The translations under genes were made by a program, and so were the position numbers. From the NCBI RefSeq assembly GCF_012570745.1, contig NZ_CP046212.1, forward strand, positions 188,118-252,117: DNA of 64,000 nt, written 5' to 3'. Below the pieces are notes generated by a model, which ran no database searches, was not told where the DNA came from, and saw only the letters and a program-made list of their open reading frames with translations. The DNA comes from Enterobacteriaceae endosymbiont of Donacia dentata (lineage in GTDB: Bacteria; Pseudomonadota; Gammaproteobacteria; Enterobacterales; Enterobacteriaceae). This document shows positions 29,683 to 40,431 of this stretch, piece after piece. Numbering within the stretch: position 1 is the stretch's first letter; each line of letters starts with the position of its first letter.

Positions 29683-32349
29683 ATGTCAGATAGTTATATA
29701 TCAGATCATGACGTGGATCCAATTGAAACAAGTGATTGGATACAATCCATAGATTCTGTTATAAAAGAAGAAGGAATTGAAAGAGCAAAATTTTTATTAA
29801 AAAAAACAATAAAACATATAAATAATAATGGTTTTATTTTTAATTTAAATAATAATAATTATATTAATTCTATTTCTAAAAAAGAAGAACCTATATATCC
29901 TGGAAATTTAATTTTAGAAAAAAAAATAAGATCATTTATAAGATGGAATGCAATAATGATTGTTTTAAGAGCTTCTAAAAAAAATTTAGATTTAGGAGGT
30001 CATATTTCTTCTTATCAATCATCTTCATATATTTATGAAGTTTGTTTTAATCATTTTTTTAAAGGTTATAATGAAAATAATAATGGAGATATAATTTATT
30101 TTCAAGGTCATATTACACCTGGAATTTATGCTAGATCTTTTTTAGAAGGTCGCATAAATATTGAATATTTAGATAATTTTCGTCAAGAAGTTTTTCATAA
30201 AGGTTTATCATCATATCCACATCCAAAACTTATGCCTAATTTTTGGCAATTTCCTACTGTATCTATGGGATTAGGACCTATATCTGCTATATATCAAGCT
30301 AAATTTCTTAAATATTTAGAAAATAGAAAATTACAAAAAACATCAAATAGAAAAGTTTTTGCATTTTTAGGAGATGGAGAAATGGATGAACCAGAATCTA
30401 AAGGAGTAATTAATATAGCTTCAAGAGAAAATTTAGATAATTTAATTTTTGTGATAAATTGTAATTTACAAAGATTAGATGGACCTGTATATGGTAATGG
30501 AAAAATTATTAATGAATTAGAAAATATTTTCCAAGGATCAGGATGGAAAGTTATTAAAGTTATTTGGGGAAAAAGTTGGGAAAATTTATTTTTTAAAGAT
30601 AAAACTGGAAAATTAATAGAATTGATGAATCAAACTTTAGATGGAGATTTTCAAAATTTTAATTCTAAAGACGGTAATTATATTAGAAAAAATTTTTTTG
30701 GTAAATATAAAGAAACATTTAATCTTGTTAAAAACTTAACTGATAATGAAATAGAAAAATTAAATTATGGTGGTCATGATTCTAAAAAAATATATGCAGC
30801 TTTTCAAAAAGCTTATGAAATTAAAAATAAACCTACAGTAATATTATTTCAAACTATAAAAGGTTATGGTTTAGGAAAAATAGCTGAAAGTAAAAATATA
30901 GCACATCAAATTAAAAAAATTAATTTAAATGAAATCAAATATATAAGAGATAATTTAAATATACCTATAAATGATAAAGAATTATGTAATTTACCTTATG
31001 TTACTTTTAATAAGAATTCTTTAGAATATCATTATTTACATAATCAAAGAAAAATTTTAGGTGGATATGTTCCTTTCAGAAGAATAAATTTTACTAAAAA
31101 ATTAATACTACCTACACTTTCAGATTTTCAAACATTACTAAAAAATCAATATAATATATCTACAACTATTTCATTTATAAGAATATTAAATATTTTACTT
31201 AGAAATAAAAATATTTCTAATAGAATAGTACCAATAATTGCTGATGAAGGGCGTACATTTGGAATGGAAGGATTATTTAGAAAAATAGGAATATATAATT
31301 CAAATGGATTAAAATATATTCCACAAGATAAAGAAATATTTTCATATTATAAAGAAGATATTAAAGGACAAATCTTGCAAGAAGGTATTAATGAGTCAGG
31401 AGCTTTTGCTTCATGGTTAGCTGCTTCAACTTCTTATTCGACTAATAATTTTCCTATGATTTCATTTTATATTTATTATTCTATCTTTGGTTTTCAAAGA
31501 ATTGGTGATTTCTGTTGGGCTGCTGGAGATCAACAAGCAAGAGGTTTTTTAATTGGAGCAACCTCAGGACGTACTACTTTAAATGGAGAAGGATTACAAC
31601 ATGAAGATGGTCATAGTCATATTCAATCTTTAACAATTCCAAATTGTATTTCATATGATCCAACATATGCATATGAATTAGCTGTTATTATAAATAATGG
31701 TATACAACGAATGTATGGGGAAAAACAAGAAAATATATATTATTATATAACAACTATGAATGAAAATTATAATATGCCAGCAATGAAATCAAAATTCGAA
31801 TATGGTATTTGTAAAGGTATATATAAAATATTTTCTATTAAGAATAATAAAAATAAAATTAAAATTCAATTATTAGGATCAGGATCTATACTTAACAGTA
31901 TGATAAAAGCAGGAGAAATATTATATCAAGAATATAGTATTAATTCAGATATTTTTAGTGTTACTTCTTTTACAGAAATTAATAGAGAAGGACAAGATTG
32001 TGATCATTGGAATTTATTACATCCTTTTGAAAAACGTCGTATTCCATATATTACAAGTATAATGAAAAATTATCCAACAGTAGCAGCTACAGATTATATA
32101 AAACTTTTTGCTGAACAAATTCGTAAATATATACCAACAAACAATTATTTTGTTTTAGGAACAGATGGTTTTGGTCGTTCTGATAGTAGAAAAAATTTAC
32201 GTGATTTTTTTGAAATTAATGAATTATATGTAGTTCTTGCTATATTAAATATATTATTAGATTTAAATTTAATTAGTTTAAAAAAAATTATACATTTTAT
32301 TAAGAAAAATAAAATTAATGTAAATAAAAATAATCCTAGAATTTCATAA
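29683..32349 (+). CDS. aceE: Pyruvate dehydrogenase E1 component
   Basis: About 888 residues against 887 in E. coli. This homodimeric ThDP enzyme decarboxylates pyruvate and acetylates the AceF lipoyl domain. The ThDP motif is FLGDGEMDEPESKG ending near VINCNLQRLDGP. The N-terminal DVDPIETSDWIQSIDSVIKE contacts E2. IPIIADEGRTFGMEGLFRK and GEGLQHEDGHSHIQSLTIPN are also intact. Two ATGs are possible: 29677 lies only 3 bases after AAGGA, whereas 29683 lies 9 after it and gives MSDSYISDHDVDPIE, matching E. coli. I use the second. It leads aceE-aceF-lpd; pdhR is absent. Confidence 0.96.
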   Translation: MSDSYISDHDVDPIETSDWIQSIDSVIKEEGIERAKFLLKKTIKHINNNGFIFNLNNNNYINSISKKEEPIYPGNLILEKKIRSFIRWNAIMIVLRASKKNLDLGGHISSYQSSSYIYEVCFNHFFKGYNENNNGDIIYFQGHITPGIYARSFLEGRINIEYLDNFRQEVFHKGLSSYPHPKLMPNFWQFPTVSMGLGPISAIYQAKFLKYLENRKLQKTSNRKVFAFLGDGEMDEPESKGVINIASRENLDNLIFVINCNLQRLDGPVYGNGKIINELENIFQGSGWKVIKVIWGKSWENLFFKDKTGKLIELMNQTLDGDFQNFNSKDGNYIRKNFFGKYKETFNLVKNLTDNEIEKLNYGGHDSKKIYAAFQKAYEIKNKPTVILFQTIKGYGLGKIAESKNIAHQIKKINLNEIKYIRDNLNIPINDKELCNLPYVTFNKNSLEYHYLHNQRKILGGYVPFRRINFTKKLILPTLSDFQTLLKNQYNISTTISFIRILNILLRNKNISNRIVPIIADEGRTFGMEGLFRKIGIYNSNGLKYIPQDKEIFSYYKEDIKGQILQEGINESGAFASWLAASTSYSTNNFPMISFYIYYSIFGFQRIGDFCWAAGDQQARGFLIGATSGRTTLNGEGLQHEDGHSHIQSLTIPNCISYDPTYAYELAVIINNGIQRMYGEKQENIYYYITTMNENYNMPAMKSKFEYGICKGIYKIFSIKNNKNKIKIQLLGSGSILNSMIKAGEILYQEYSINSDIFSVTSFTEINREGQDCDHWNLLHPFEKRRIPYITSIMKNYPTVAATDYIKLFAEQIRKYIPTNNYFVLGTDGFGRSDSRKNLRDFFEINELYVVLAILNILLDLNLISLKKIIHFIKKNKINVNKNNPRIS

Positions 32350-32361
32350 AAAAGGAATAAT

Positions 32362-33870
32362 ATGAATATAAAAATAATATTTCCTGATACAGGAATAGAG
32401 GAGATGAAAATTACTGATATTTTAGTAAAAGAAGGAGAAAAAATTACTAAAGAACAATCTATTATTATGGTAGAAAGTGATAAAACATCTATGGAAATTC
32501 CTTCTAATCACAGTGGTATTGTAAAAAAAATTTTAGTATCTGTAGGTGAAAAAATTTGTAAAGGAAATATAATATTAGAAATATTAAATGAGCAACAAGA
32601 AAAAGATGATTTTATAAATAAAAAAAAATTACAAGAAGATAAAATATTATTTACTGCATTACGTATTCCTAATATTGGAATGCAAGTAATGAAAGTTATT
32701 AAAATATTAGTAAAAAAAAATGATTTAATTATAGAAAATCAATCATTATTAATGATTCAAAATAAAAAAAATATTTTTGAAATAGCTTCTTTATATTCAG
32801 GTATTATTAAAAAAATTAATATTAATATACATGATATTATAAAAAGTAATGATATATTTATGTATATAAATTACTTAAAAAAAGATAATAAAAATTTAGA
32901 CATAAAAACATTTATAAAAAATAATAATTTTATAAAAAATAATATAAATAGTATTTTTGATAAAAAATTGTATATCCATACTTCACCAATTGTAAGAAAA
33001 ATAGCAAGAAAATTAAAAATTAATTTAAATAATATAAAAGCTAGTGGTTTAAAAAATAGAATTACTAAAGAAGATATATTAAAATATATTGAAAATAAAA
33101 ATAAAGATAAAGATATAATGAATAATATTTCTAATAATTCTTTAATAAATTATAAAATATTTGGAGCATATGAAAAAATAAACCTTAATAATATACAAAA
33201 AATATCTGGTAAAAATTTAACAAATAATTGGAAAAATATTCCTCATGTTACACAACATATTGAAGCTGATATTACAGAATTAGAAAAATTTAGAATTAAA
33301 AAAAATATTGAATTTTTAAAAAATAAAAATAATATTAAATTAACATTATTAAGTTTTATAATTAAAACATGTGCATGTGCTTTAAAAAAATATCCAAATT
33401 TTAATTCTTCTTTATCGGATAATAATGAAATATTAATATTAAAAAAATATTTTAATATAGGAATAGCAATTAATACAAATAAAGGATTATTTGTGCCTGT
33501 CATATTTGATGTTTTAAATAAAAATATTAATAAAATATCTGAAATAATACTTAATTTGGCTGATAAAGCAAAAAATTATAAACTCAATCCTAATGATGTA
33601 AAAGGAGGTTGTTTTACTATATCTAATTTAGGACAATTTAAAGGTAATTTTTTTACACCGATAATTAATGCTCCAGAAGTAGCTATTTTAGGTATATCAC
33701 AAGCAGAAACAAAACCTATATGGGATATAAGTAGTCAACAATTTTTACCCAAACTTATTTTGCCATTATCCTTATCTTATGATCATCGTGTTATAAATGG
33801 AGTTGAAGGGATTAATTTTTTAAATTATATTTGTAGTTTACTATCTGATATTAGAAATATATTAATATAA
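32362..33870 (+). CDS. aceF: Pyruvate dehydrogenase E2 (dihydrolipoyl acetyltransferase), two lipoyl domains
   Basis: 502 residues against 630 in E. coli, which has three lipoyl domains. Domain 1 (1-75) has the lipoyl Lys41 in VESDKTSMEIPS. Domain 2 (about 98-170) is degenerate: MIQNKKNIFEIAS has Lys at the expected site (136) but Lys135 replaces the near-invariant Asp before it. The E3/E1-binding domain spans about 211-248 (SPIVRKIARKLKIN). In the catalytic domain the active-site motif reads DHRVING: His475 is kept, but Asn479 replaces the Asp of DHRxxDG (codon AAT, 33796-33798). SucB keeps Asp. It lies 12 bases after aceE. Probably active but slower (inference). Confidence 0.94.
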   Translation: MNIKIIFPDTGIEEMKITDILVKEGEKITKEQSIIMVESDKTSMEIPSNHSGIVKKILVSVGEKICKGNIILEILNEQQEKDDFINKKKLQEDKILFTALRIPNIGMQVMKVIKILVKKNDLIIENQSLLMIQNKKNIFEIASLYSGIIKKININIHDIIKSNDIFMYINYLKKDNKNLDIKTFIKNNNFIKNNINSIFDKKLYIHTSPIVRKIARKLKINLNNIKASGLKNRITKEDILKYIENKNKDKDIMNNISNNSLINYKIFGAYEKINLNNIQKISGKNLTNNWKNIPHVTQHIEADITELEKFRIKKNIEFLKNKNNIKLTLLSFIIKTCACALKKYPNFNSSLSDNNEILILKKYFNIGIAINTNKGLFVPVIFDVLNKNINKISEIILNLADKAKNYKLNPNDVKGGCFTISNLGQFKGNFFTPIINAPEVAILGISQAETKPIWDISSQQFLPKLILPLSLSYDHRVINGVEGINFLNYICSLLSDIRNILI

Positions 33871-33929
33871 TTTTTTAAAAAATTATAAATATAAAATTTA
33901 TTAAAATATAATTAATAGTAGAGATTATT

Positions 33930-35345
33930 ATGAATAATACAATAAAAACTCAAGTTGTTGTTATTGGTGGGGGACCCGCTGGATATTCTGCAGCTTTTCG
34001 TTGTAGTGATTTAGGATTAAAAACAGTAATAGTAGAAAATTATCCAAAATTAGGAGGAGTATGTTTAAATGTAGGGTGTATTCCTTCTAAAACATTACTA
34101 CATATTGCAAAAATAATTAAAGAAAATAAAAATTTTTTTCAAAAAGGTATATTTAAAAATAATATTGAAATAAATATTGAAAATCTTAATATATGGAAAA
34201 ATAATATTATTAATAAACTCACTAATGGATTAAATTTTCTTGCAAAAACTAGAGATATTAATATTATTAATGGAATGGGATTTTTTGAAACAAGAAATTG
34301 TTTAAATGTTGTAAATATTGATAACAATTATCAAATTTTATTTGAAAATGCAATAATAGCAACTGGATCTAAACCTATTAAATTACCATCAATACCTTAT
34401 AACGATAGTAGAATATGGAATTCTACAGATGCTTTATTATTAAAAAAAATACCTAAAAAAATATTAATTATAGGAAGTGGAATTATTGGTTTAGAAATGG
34501 CAACTATTTATGAATCTTTTGGTTCAGAAATTGATATAATAGAAGTTTCAAATACATTATTATCCGAAATAGATGATGATATTGTAAATGTTTATCAAAA
34601 ATGTATAAAAAATAAATTTAATTTAATGTTAAATACTCAAATATTATCTATTGATAATAATAACAAAGAATTATTACAAGTACATATGACTAGTGATAAT
34701 AATAAATCTATTTATTCTAAAAATTATAATATAATTATTGTTGCAATAGGAAGAAAACCAAATTCTACTTATATAAATAAAAAATTTAATAAAATATTAA
34801 TTAATAAAAATCATTTTATTGATGTAAATGATCAAATGAGAACTAATATTTCTAATATATATGCTATAGGGGATGTTATTGGATGTCCTATGTTAGCACA
34901 TAAAGGAATACATGAAGGACATTTAGCAGCAGAAGTTATTGCTGGAAAAAATCATTATTTTATTCCTAAAGTTATTCCATCAATTGCTTATACTAATCCA
35001 GAAATAGGTTGGGTAGGAATAACAGAAAAAAATGCTATAAAGAATAATATAAAGTATAAAACATCATCTTTTTCTTGGAAAAATTTAGGAAGAGCTATAT
35101 CTTCTAATGAAGAAAATGGTTTAACTAAATTAATTGTAGAAAAAAATTCTAATCGTGTAATAGGTGGAAGTGTTATAGGATATAATGCAGGAGAATTATT
35201 AGGAGAAATAAGTTTAGCAATTGAAATGGGATGTGATATAGAAGATATTGCATTAACAATACATGCTCATCCTACTTTTTATGAATCTGTTGGTATTGCA
35301 GCAGAAGTATATTTAGGATCAGTAACAGATATTATTAATAAATAA
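33930..35345 (+). CDS. lpd: Dihydrolipoyl dehydrogenase (E3)
   Basis: 471 residues against 474 in E. coli. Lpd reoxidises dihydrolipoyl groups of both AceF and SucB. FAD-binding VVVIGGGPAGYSAAFRC is at the N-terminus. The redox disulfide Cys45/Cys50 lies in GGVCLNVGCIPSKTLLH. The NAD-binding IIGSGIIGLEMATIYESFG follows near residue 185. The FAD-contacting YAIGDVIG is near 310, and the interface catalytic His/Glu are in HAHPTFYESVGIAAE. It lies 59 bases after aceF, behind AGAGATTATTATG. Sharing one E3 between two complexes is standard. Confidence 0.97.
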   Translation: MNNTIKTQVVVIGGGPAGYSAAFRCSDLGLKTVIVENYPKLGGVCLNVGCIPSKTLLHIAKIIKENKNFFQKGIFKNNIEINIENLNIWKNNIINKLTNGLNFLAKTRDINIINGMGFFETRNCLNVVNIDNNYQILFENAIIATGSKPIKLPSIPYNDSRIWNSTDALLLKKIPKKILIIGSGIIGLEMATIYESFGSEIDIIEVSNTLLSEIDDDIVNVYQKCIKNKFNLMLNTQILSIDNNNKELLQVHMTSDNNKSIYSKNYNIIIVAIGRKPNSTYINKKFNKILINKNHFIDVNDQMRTNISNIYAIGDVIGCPMLAHKGIHEGHLAAEVIAGKNHYFIPKVIPSIAYTNPEIGWVGITEKNAIKNNIKYKTSSFSWKNLGRAISSNEENGLTKLIVEKNSNRVIGGSVIGYNAGELLGEISLAIEMGCDIEDIALTIHAHPTFYESVGIAAEVYLGSVTDIINK

Positions 35346-35371
35346 AATATTTAAAAAATTATTGTCAAATT

Positions 35372-35397
35372 AAAATAAAGTAATTTTACTTTATTTT
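35372..35397. terminator. Bidirectional terminator between lpd and dapE
   Basis: The arms AAAATAAAGTAA (35372-35383) and TTACTTTATTTT (35386-35397) are perfect 12-bp complements. They start 26 bases after the lpd stop and lie between convergent genes. The A-rich left and T-rich right flanks serve both directions. A weaker 8-bp inverted repeat with a G-C pair lies at 35422-35439. Confidence 0.6.
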
Positions 35398-35455
35398 ATT
35401 TATAAATTAAACATTTTTATTTTTTCTATAAATAGAAAATATTTTAAAATAAAAT

Positions 35456-36616
35456 TTATAAAGTTAAAATTTCTTTAATTATTTTATAATATATTTTATA
35501 TATTATATTTAAATCATTAATACATACACATTCATTAATTTTATGAATAGTAGAATTAATTAAACCTAATTCCACTATTTGAGTTCCAGTTTTAATAATA
35601 AATCTTCCATCAGAAGTTCCTCCATTATTAATTACTTTTGTATTAATATTATTTATTAAATTAATACTTTTTTTTACTATTTTTAATAGATTTTTATTTT
35701 TTTTTAAGGGATTATAAACACTTAAAAAAGGTAATCCTGATAAATTCCATTCTATCTTATAAAAAATAATATATTTTTTTATAATACTATCTAATTTTTT
35801 TAGTATATCTTTATAAGATATTTTATTATTAAATCTAAAATTTATATATAAAATAATATTTCCTGGTATAACATTAGTATTTTTTATATCAGAACTAATT
35901 CTTGTTATTTGCATACTAGTTTCTGGAAATAAAAAATTTTTTTTACTCCATTTAGTTAATATTAATTTTTGTAATACAGGTATGACCATGTGTATAGGAT
36001 TTTTAGCTAAATTATGATATGCAACATGACCTTGAACACCTATAATTTTTAATTTAACATTTAAAGATCCTCTTCTTCCATTTTTAATATTATCACCTAT
36101 AACTTTATTACTTGTAGGTTCTCCTATTATACAATAATCTAATTTTTCTTTTTTTTTTATTAATTTATTAATAACTTGAATAGTACCATTTTTTGCATTA
36201 CCTTCTTCATCAGAAGTTATAATAAAAGCTAAACGACCATTATAAATAGGATATTTTGTAATAAATGTCTCAACCGCAATAATCATTGCGGCTAAAGATC
36301 CTTTCATATCACAAGTTCCTCTTCCATATAATATATTGTTTTTTATAACAGCTTTAAAAGGATCAAATTTCCATTCTTTAATATTACCTGGAGATACAAC
36401 ATCTGTGTGTCCAGCAAAAACTAAAGTATTGTTATTATTATTATTTCCATTATGAAATGCCCAAAAATTCTTTGTATTTTTAATATTAATTAATTTAATA
36501 TGAAAATTTAATTTTTTTAAAATTTTTATTAATATATTTTGACATCCTGCATCAAAAGGACTAATAGAGCGACACTTAATAAGTTTCTTCGTTAAATTAA
36601 CTATTTTTTCTAACAT
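35456..36616 (-). CDS. dapE: Succinyl-diaminopimelate desuccinylase
   Basis: 386 residues against 375 in E. coli. This di-zinc M20 amidohydrolase removes succinate from N-succinyl-LL-DAP in lysine and peptidoglycan synthesis. Zinc ligands and catalytic acids are visible: His70 in FAGHTDVVSPG, Asp103 in GRGTCDMKGSLAA, Glu137/Glu138 in TSDEEGNAKNG, Glu in IIGEPTSNK, and the late His in STIHKINECV. An asparagine run at about 57-63 (GNNNNNNTL) is low-complexity expansion typical of such A-rich genomes. Its presence shows the succinylase branch of the DAP pathway is used, which consumes succinyl-CoA. Confidence 0.96.
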   Translation of the reverse strand: MLEKIVNLTKKLIKCRSISPFDAGCQNILIKILKKLNFHIKLINIKNTKNFWAFHNGNNNNNNTLVFAGHTDVVSPGNIKEWKFDPFKAVIKNNILYGRGTCDMKGSLAAMIIAVETFITKYPIYNGRLAFIITSDEEGNAKNGTIQVINKLIKKKEKLDYCIIGEPTSNKVIGDNIKNGRRGSLNVKLKIIGVQGHVAYHNLAKNPIHMVIPVLQKLILTKWSKKNFLFPETSMQITRISSDIKNTNVIPGNIILYINFRFNNKISYKDILKKLDSIIKKYIIFYKIEWNLSGLPFLSVYNPLKKNKNLLKIVKKSINLINNINTKVINNGGTSDGRFIIKTGTQIVELGLINSTIHKINECVCINDLNIIYKIYYKIIKEILTL

Positions 36617-36677
36617 AATAAGTATTTTTTTATTAAAAATATTTTTGTATAAAAATTATTTAAAAATAATTATTTAT

Positions 36678-39017
36678 TTAAATTTTAAATGGTTTATTTT
36701 GTAAAGCTAATGATAATACCTCTTCAATATTTTTTACTGGAAAAATCTTTAAATCTGTAATAATATTTTTTGGTATATCTTCTAAATTTCTTTTATTTTG
36801 TTCTGGGATTAAAACAATATTAATACCACCTCTATGAGCAGCTAATAATTTTTCTTTTAATCCACCAATTGCAAGAACTTGTCCTCTTAAAGTAATTTCT
36901 CCAGTCATAGCTACATTTGCTTTTACAGGATTATTAGTTAAACTTGATACAAGAGCTGTACACATAGATATTCCAGCACTAGGACCATCTTTTGGTGTAG
37001 CTCCTTCTGGAACATGTACGTGAATATCTATATTTTTATAAAATTTAGTGTCAATATTTAATTTTTTTGTTCTTGCTTTTACTACAGTTAAGGCAGTTTG
37101 TATTGATTCTTGCATAACTTCACCTAAAGATCCTGTATAAGTTAATTTACCTTTACCCGGTATACATACTGTTTCAATTGTTAATAATTCTCCTCCAACT
37201 TCTGTCCATGCTAATCCAGTAACTTGTCCTATAAGATTTTCATTTTCTGCTTTTCCATAATCAAATTTTTGTACACCTAAATAATTTTTTAAATTAGAAT
37301 TATCTATTTTAATTGATTTAATATTTTTTTCTGTTAGAATTATTTTTACAGTTTTTCTACATAAAGTAGATAACGTTCTTTCTAATCCTCTAACACCAGA
37401 TTCCCTAGTATAATATCTTATTATATCTATAATTGCCTTATCATTTATTAATAATTCTTTTTCTTTTAAAGCATTATTTTTAAATTGTTTAGGTAATAAA
37501 TATTTTTGTGCTATGCTTAATTTTTCATCTTCTGTATAACCAGATATTTTAATAACTTCCATTCTATCTAAAAGAGGTAATGGTATATTAATAGCAGAAT
37601 TTGAAGTTGCTACAAACATAACATTAGATAGATCATAATCTATTTCAAGATAATGATCATTAAAAGTAATATTTTGTTCAGGATCTAAGACTTCTAATAA
37701 TGCTGCTGCTGGATCTCCTCTCATATCATATGAAATTTTATCTATTTCATCTAATAATAATAATGGATTTTTTACCCCAGATTTAACTATCTTTTGTATA
37801 ATTTTACCAGGCATAGAACCTACGTATGTACGACGATGTCCTCTTATTTCTCCTTCATCTTTTATTCCTCCTAATGCTATTTTAATAAATTTTCTTCCTG
37901 TTGCTTTTGCTATAGATTTTCCCAATGATGTTTTTCCAACTCCAGGAGGACCTACTAAACATAGAATTGGTCCTCTAATTTTATTAGATCTATTTTGAAC
38001 TGCTAAATATTCTAAAATATGTTCTTTAACAGATTCTAAACCAAAATGATCTTGATCTAATATTTTTTTAGCTTTACATAAATTTTTTTTTAATCTACTT
38101 TTTATATTCCATGGAATTTGTATCATCCATTCTATATATCCTCTTACAACTGTTGCTTCTGCTGACATAGGAGACATCATTTTTAATTTTTTTAATTCAG
38201 CATAAGTTTTTTCTTCCGCTTCTTTAGGCATTTTTACTAATTTTATTTTTTTCTTTAATATTTTATTTTCATCAAAATATTCATCTGTTTCTCCTAGTTC
38301 TTTTTGTATAGCTTTTATTTGTTCATTTAAATAATATTCTTTTTGACTTTTTTCCATTTGTTTCTTAACTCTATTACGAATTTTTTTTTCCACTTGTAGT
38401 AATTCAATTTCTGATTCCATTATAGCCATTAAATATTCTAATCTTTCATTAATATTTGACATTTCTAATATTAATTGTTTATTAGATAATTTTAAAGTCA
38501 TATGTGCAGCTATAGTATCTGCTAATTTAGCTGCATTATTAATATTATTTAAAGAGTTTAAAACTTCTGGAGGAATTTTTTTATTTAGTTTAGTATAATT
38601 TTCAAATTGATTAATAGCTGTTCTTATTAAGATTTCTTGTTCTTTAACTTCAAGAATAGGAGAAGATAAATACTCTATTTCAGCTGTAAAATAATTACCA
38701 TTATCTGATAAAATTGTTATTTTTGCTCTATATAAACCTTCCACTAATATTTTTACTGTTCCATCAGGTAATTTTAACATTTGTAAAATAGAAGTAATTG
38801 TTCCAACACTAAATAGATCGTTAATATTAGGATTATCATTAGATGCATCTTTTTGTGCAACTAACATAATTTTTTTATCATTATTCATCGCTGCTTCTAA
38901 ACAACGAATAGATTTTTTTCTACCAATAAATAAAGGAATTACCATATGAGGATACACTACTACATCACGTAGTGGTAATACAGGAATCACAATACGTTCT
39001 GAAATTTCAGAATTCAT
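36678..39017 (-). CDS. lon: ATP-dependent protease Lon
   Basis: 779 residues against 784 in E. coli. Lon degrades misfolded proteins in the cytoplasm. The N-terminal substrate domain begins IVIPVLPLRDVVVYPHMVIP. A coiled-coil segment follows (about 190-260). The AAA+ module has Walker A CLVGPPGVGKTSLGKSIA, Walker B PLLLLDEIDK and sensor VMFVATSNS. The C-terminal serine protease domain has HVHVPEGATPKDGPSAG with the catalytic Ser, and the Lys of the dyad in GLKEKLLAAHR. It lies next to clpX as in E. coli (clpP-clpX-lon). No sigma-32 promoter can be asserted. Confidence 0.97.
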   Translation of the reverse strand: MNSEISERIVIPVLPLRDVVVYPHMVIPLFIGRKKSIRCLEAAMNNDKKIMLVAQKDASNDNPNINDLFSVGTITSILQMLKLPDGTVKILVEGLYRAKITILSDNGNYFTAEIEYLSSPILEVKEQEILIRTAINQFENYTKLNKKIPPEVLNSLNNINNAAKLADTIAAHMTLKLSNKQLILEMSNINERLEYLMAIMESEIELLQVEKKIRNRVKKQMEKSQKEYYLNEQIKAIQKELGETDEYFDENKILKKKIKLVKMPKEAEEKTYAELKKLKMMSPMSAEATVVRGYIEWMIQIPWNIKSRLKKNLCKAKKILDQDHFGLESVKEHILEYLAVQNRSNKIRGPILCLVGPPGVGKTSLGKSIAKATGRKFIKIALGGIKDEGEIRGHRRTYVGSMPGKIIQKIVKSGVKNPLLLLDEIDKISYDMRGDPAAALLEVLDPEQNITFNDHYLEIDYDLSNVMFVATSNSAINIPLPLLDRMEVIKISGYTEDEKLSIAQKYLLPKQFKNNALKEKELLINDKAIIDIIRYYTRESGVRGLERTLSTLCRKTVKIILTEKNIKSIKIDNSNLKNYLGVQKFDYGKAENENLIGQVTGLAWTEVGGELLTIETVCIPGKGKLTYTGSLGEVMQESIQTALTVVKARTKKLNIDTKFYKNIDIHVHVPEGATPKDGPSAGISMCTALVSSLTNNPVKANVAMTGEITLRGQVLAIGGLKEKLLAAHRGGINIVLIPEQNKRNLEDIPKNIITDLKIFPVKNIEEVLSLALQNKPFKI

Positions 39018-39110
39018 AAATTTTTCTCTTTATTATAATTATATTTTAAAATATATTTTTATATATAAAATTAAGATTAATTATATTTTTTAAAAAATAA
39101 AATTAAATTT

Positions 39111-40373
39111 TTAACTATTATTTTTATATTCTATAATAGGTTCAGAAATATTATTAATAACTTGACTATTAATTATAATTTTACTTATATTTTTTATTGA
39201 TGGTGTATCATACATTATATTTAATAATGCTTTTTCTAAAATAGATCTTAATCCTCTAGCTCCGGTATTTAATAATACCGCTTTTTCAGCTATTGATTCA
39301 ATAGCATCATTATTAAATTTTAATTTAATATTTTCATATTCAAATAAAGTTTTATATTGTTTAATAAGGGAATTTTTAGGTTCTAATAAAATTTTTATTA
39401 ATTTTTTTTTATCTAATTCATTTAATGAAACTATGACAGGTAGACGTCCTATAAATTCAGGTATTAATCCGAATTTTATTAAATCTTCAGGTAAAATTTT
39501 TTCAAAAATTTTATACTTGTTTGAAAATTTATTTAAACTTTCTGCTTTTTTAATATGAAACCCTATTTTACTAGAATTATTTAAGCGATTTAAAATAATT
39601 TTTTCTAGTCCATAAAAAGATCCAGCACAAATAAATAATATATTTTTAGTATTTATTTTAATAAATTCTTGTTGTGGATGTTTACGTCCACCTTGTGGTG
39701 GTATAGAAGCAATTGTACCTTCAATTAATTTTAATAAAGCTTGTTGGACACCTTCACCAGAAACATCTCTTGTTATAGAAACATTTTCTGATTTACGCGC
39801 AATTTTATCAATTTCATCAATATATACAATACCATTTTCTGTTTTTTTTATATCATAATTAGCATTTTGTAGTAATTTTTGAATAACATTTTCTACATCT
39901 TCTCCTACATATCCAGCTTCTGTTAAAGTAGTTGCATCTGCAATTGCAAAAGGTACATCAAGAAAATGTGCTAATGTTTCAGCTAATAATGTTTTTCCAC
40001 TTCCAGTAGGTCCTATTAAAAGAATATTACTTTTCCCTATAATATTATTTTTTTTATTATAATTCTTTAATTTTTTATAATGATTATATACTGATACTGA
40101 AAGTATCTTTTTAGCTTTTGATTGACTAATAACATAATTATTTAAATAGTTAAAAATTTTGTGTGGAGTAAGTAAATTTAAATAATCATTTTTATTAAAA
40201 TTTTTATATTGTTTTTGTTCCTCTTTTTGTAAAATATTATTACATAAAATAATACATTCATTACAAATATGAGCTTCATTATCACTTGATATTAATTTAT
40301 TAATTTCATCTTGTTTTTTTTTACAAAAAGAACAATATAATATTTTATCTGAATTCTCCTTTTTTTTTATCAT
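39111..40373 (-). CDS. clpX: ATP-dependent Clp protease ATP-binding subunit ClpX
   Basis: 420 residues from the preferred start against 424 in E. coli. ClpX unfolds substrates for ClpP. The zinc-binding domain has CSFCKK and CNECIILC. The AAA+ core has Walker [17 protein letters not shown] and Walker [12 protein letters not shown]. The pore loop is AGYVGEDVE. The IGF loop that docks ClpP is visible as [14 protein letters not shown] sequence. A second in-frame ATG at 40385 exists, but GAGG overlaps it and sits correctly for the ATG at 40373, which gives [17 protein letters not shown] as in E. coli. It lies 58 bases after clpP. Confidence 0.96.
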   Translation of the reverse strand: MIKKKENSDKILYCSFCKKKQDEINKLISSDNEAHICNECIILCNNILQKEEQKQYKNFNKNDYLNLLTPHKIFNYLNNYVISQSKAKKILSVSVYNHYKKLKNYNKKNNIIGKSNILLIGPTGSGKTLLAETLAHFLDVPFAIADATTLTEAGYVGEDVENVIQKLLQNANYDIKKTENGIVYIDEIDKIARKSENVSITRDVSGEGVQQALLKLIEGTIASIPPQGGRKHPQQEFIKINTKNILFICAGSFYGLEKIILNRLNNSSKIGFHIKKAESLNKFSNKYKIFEKILPEDLIKFGLIPEFIGRLPVIVSLNELDKKKLIKILLEPKNSLIKQYKTLFEYENIKLKFNNDAIESIAEKAVLLNTGARGLRSILEKALLNIMYDTPSIKNISKIIINSQVINNISEPIIEYKNNS

Positions 40374-40431
40374 TAAAAACCTCATTAAAAAATAAATAAA
40401 TAATAAATTTTATAATTATAATCTTATAAAA

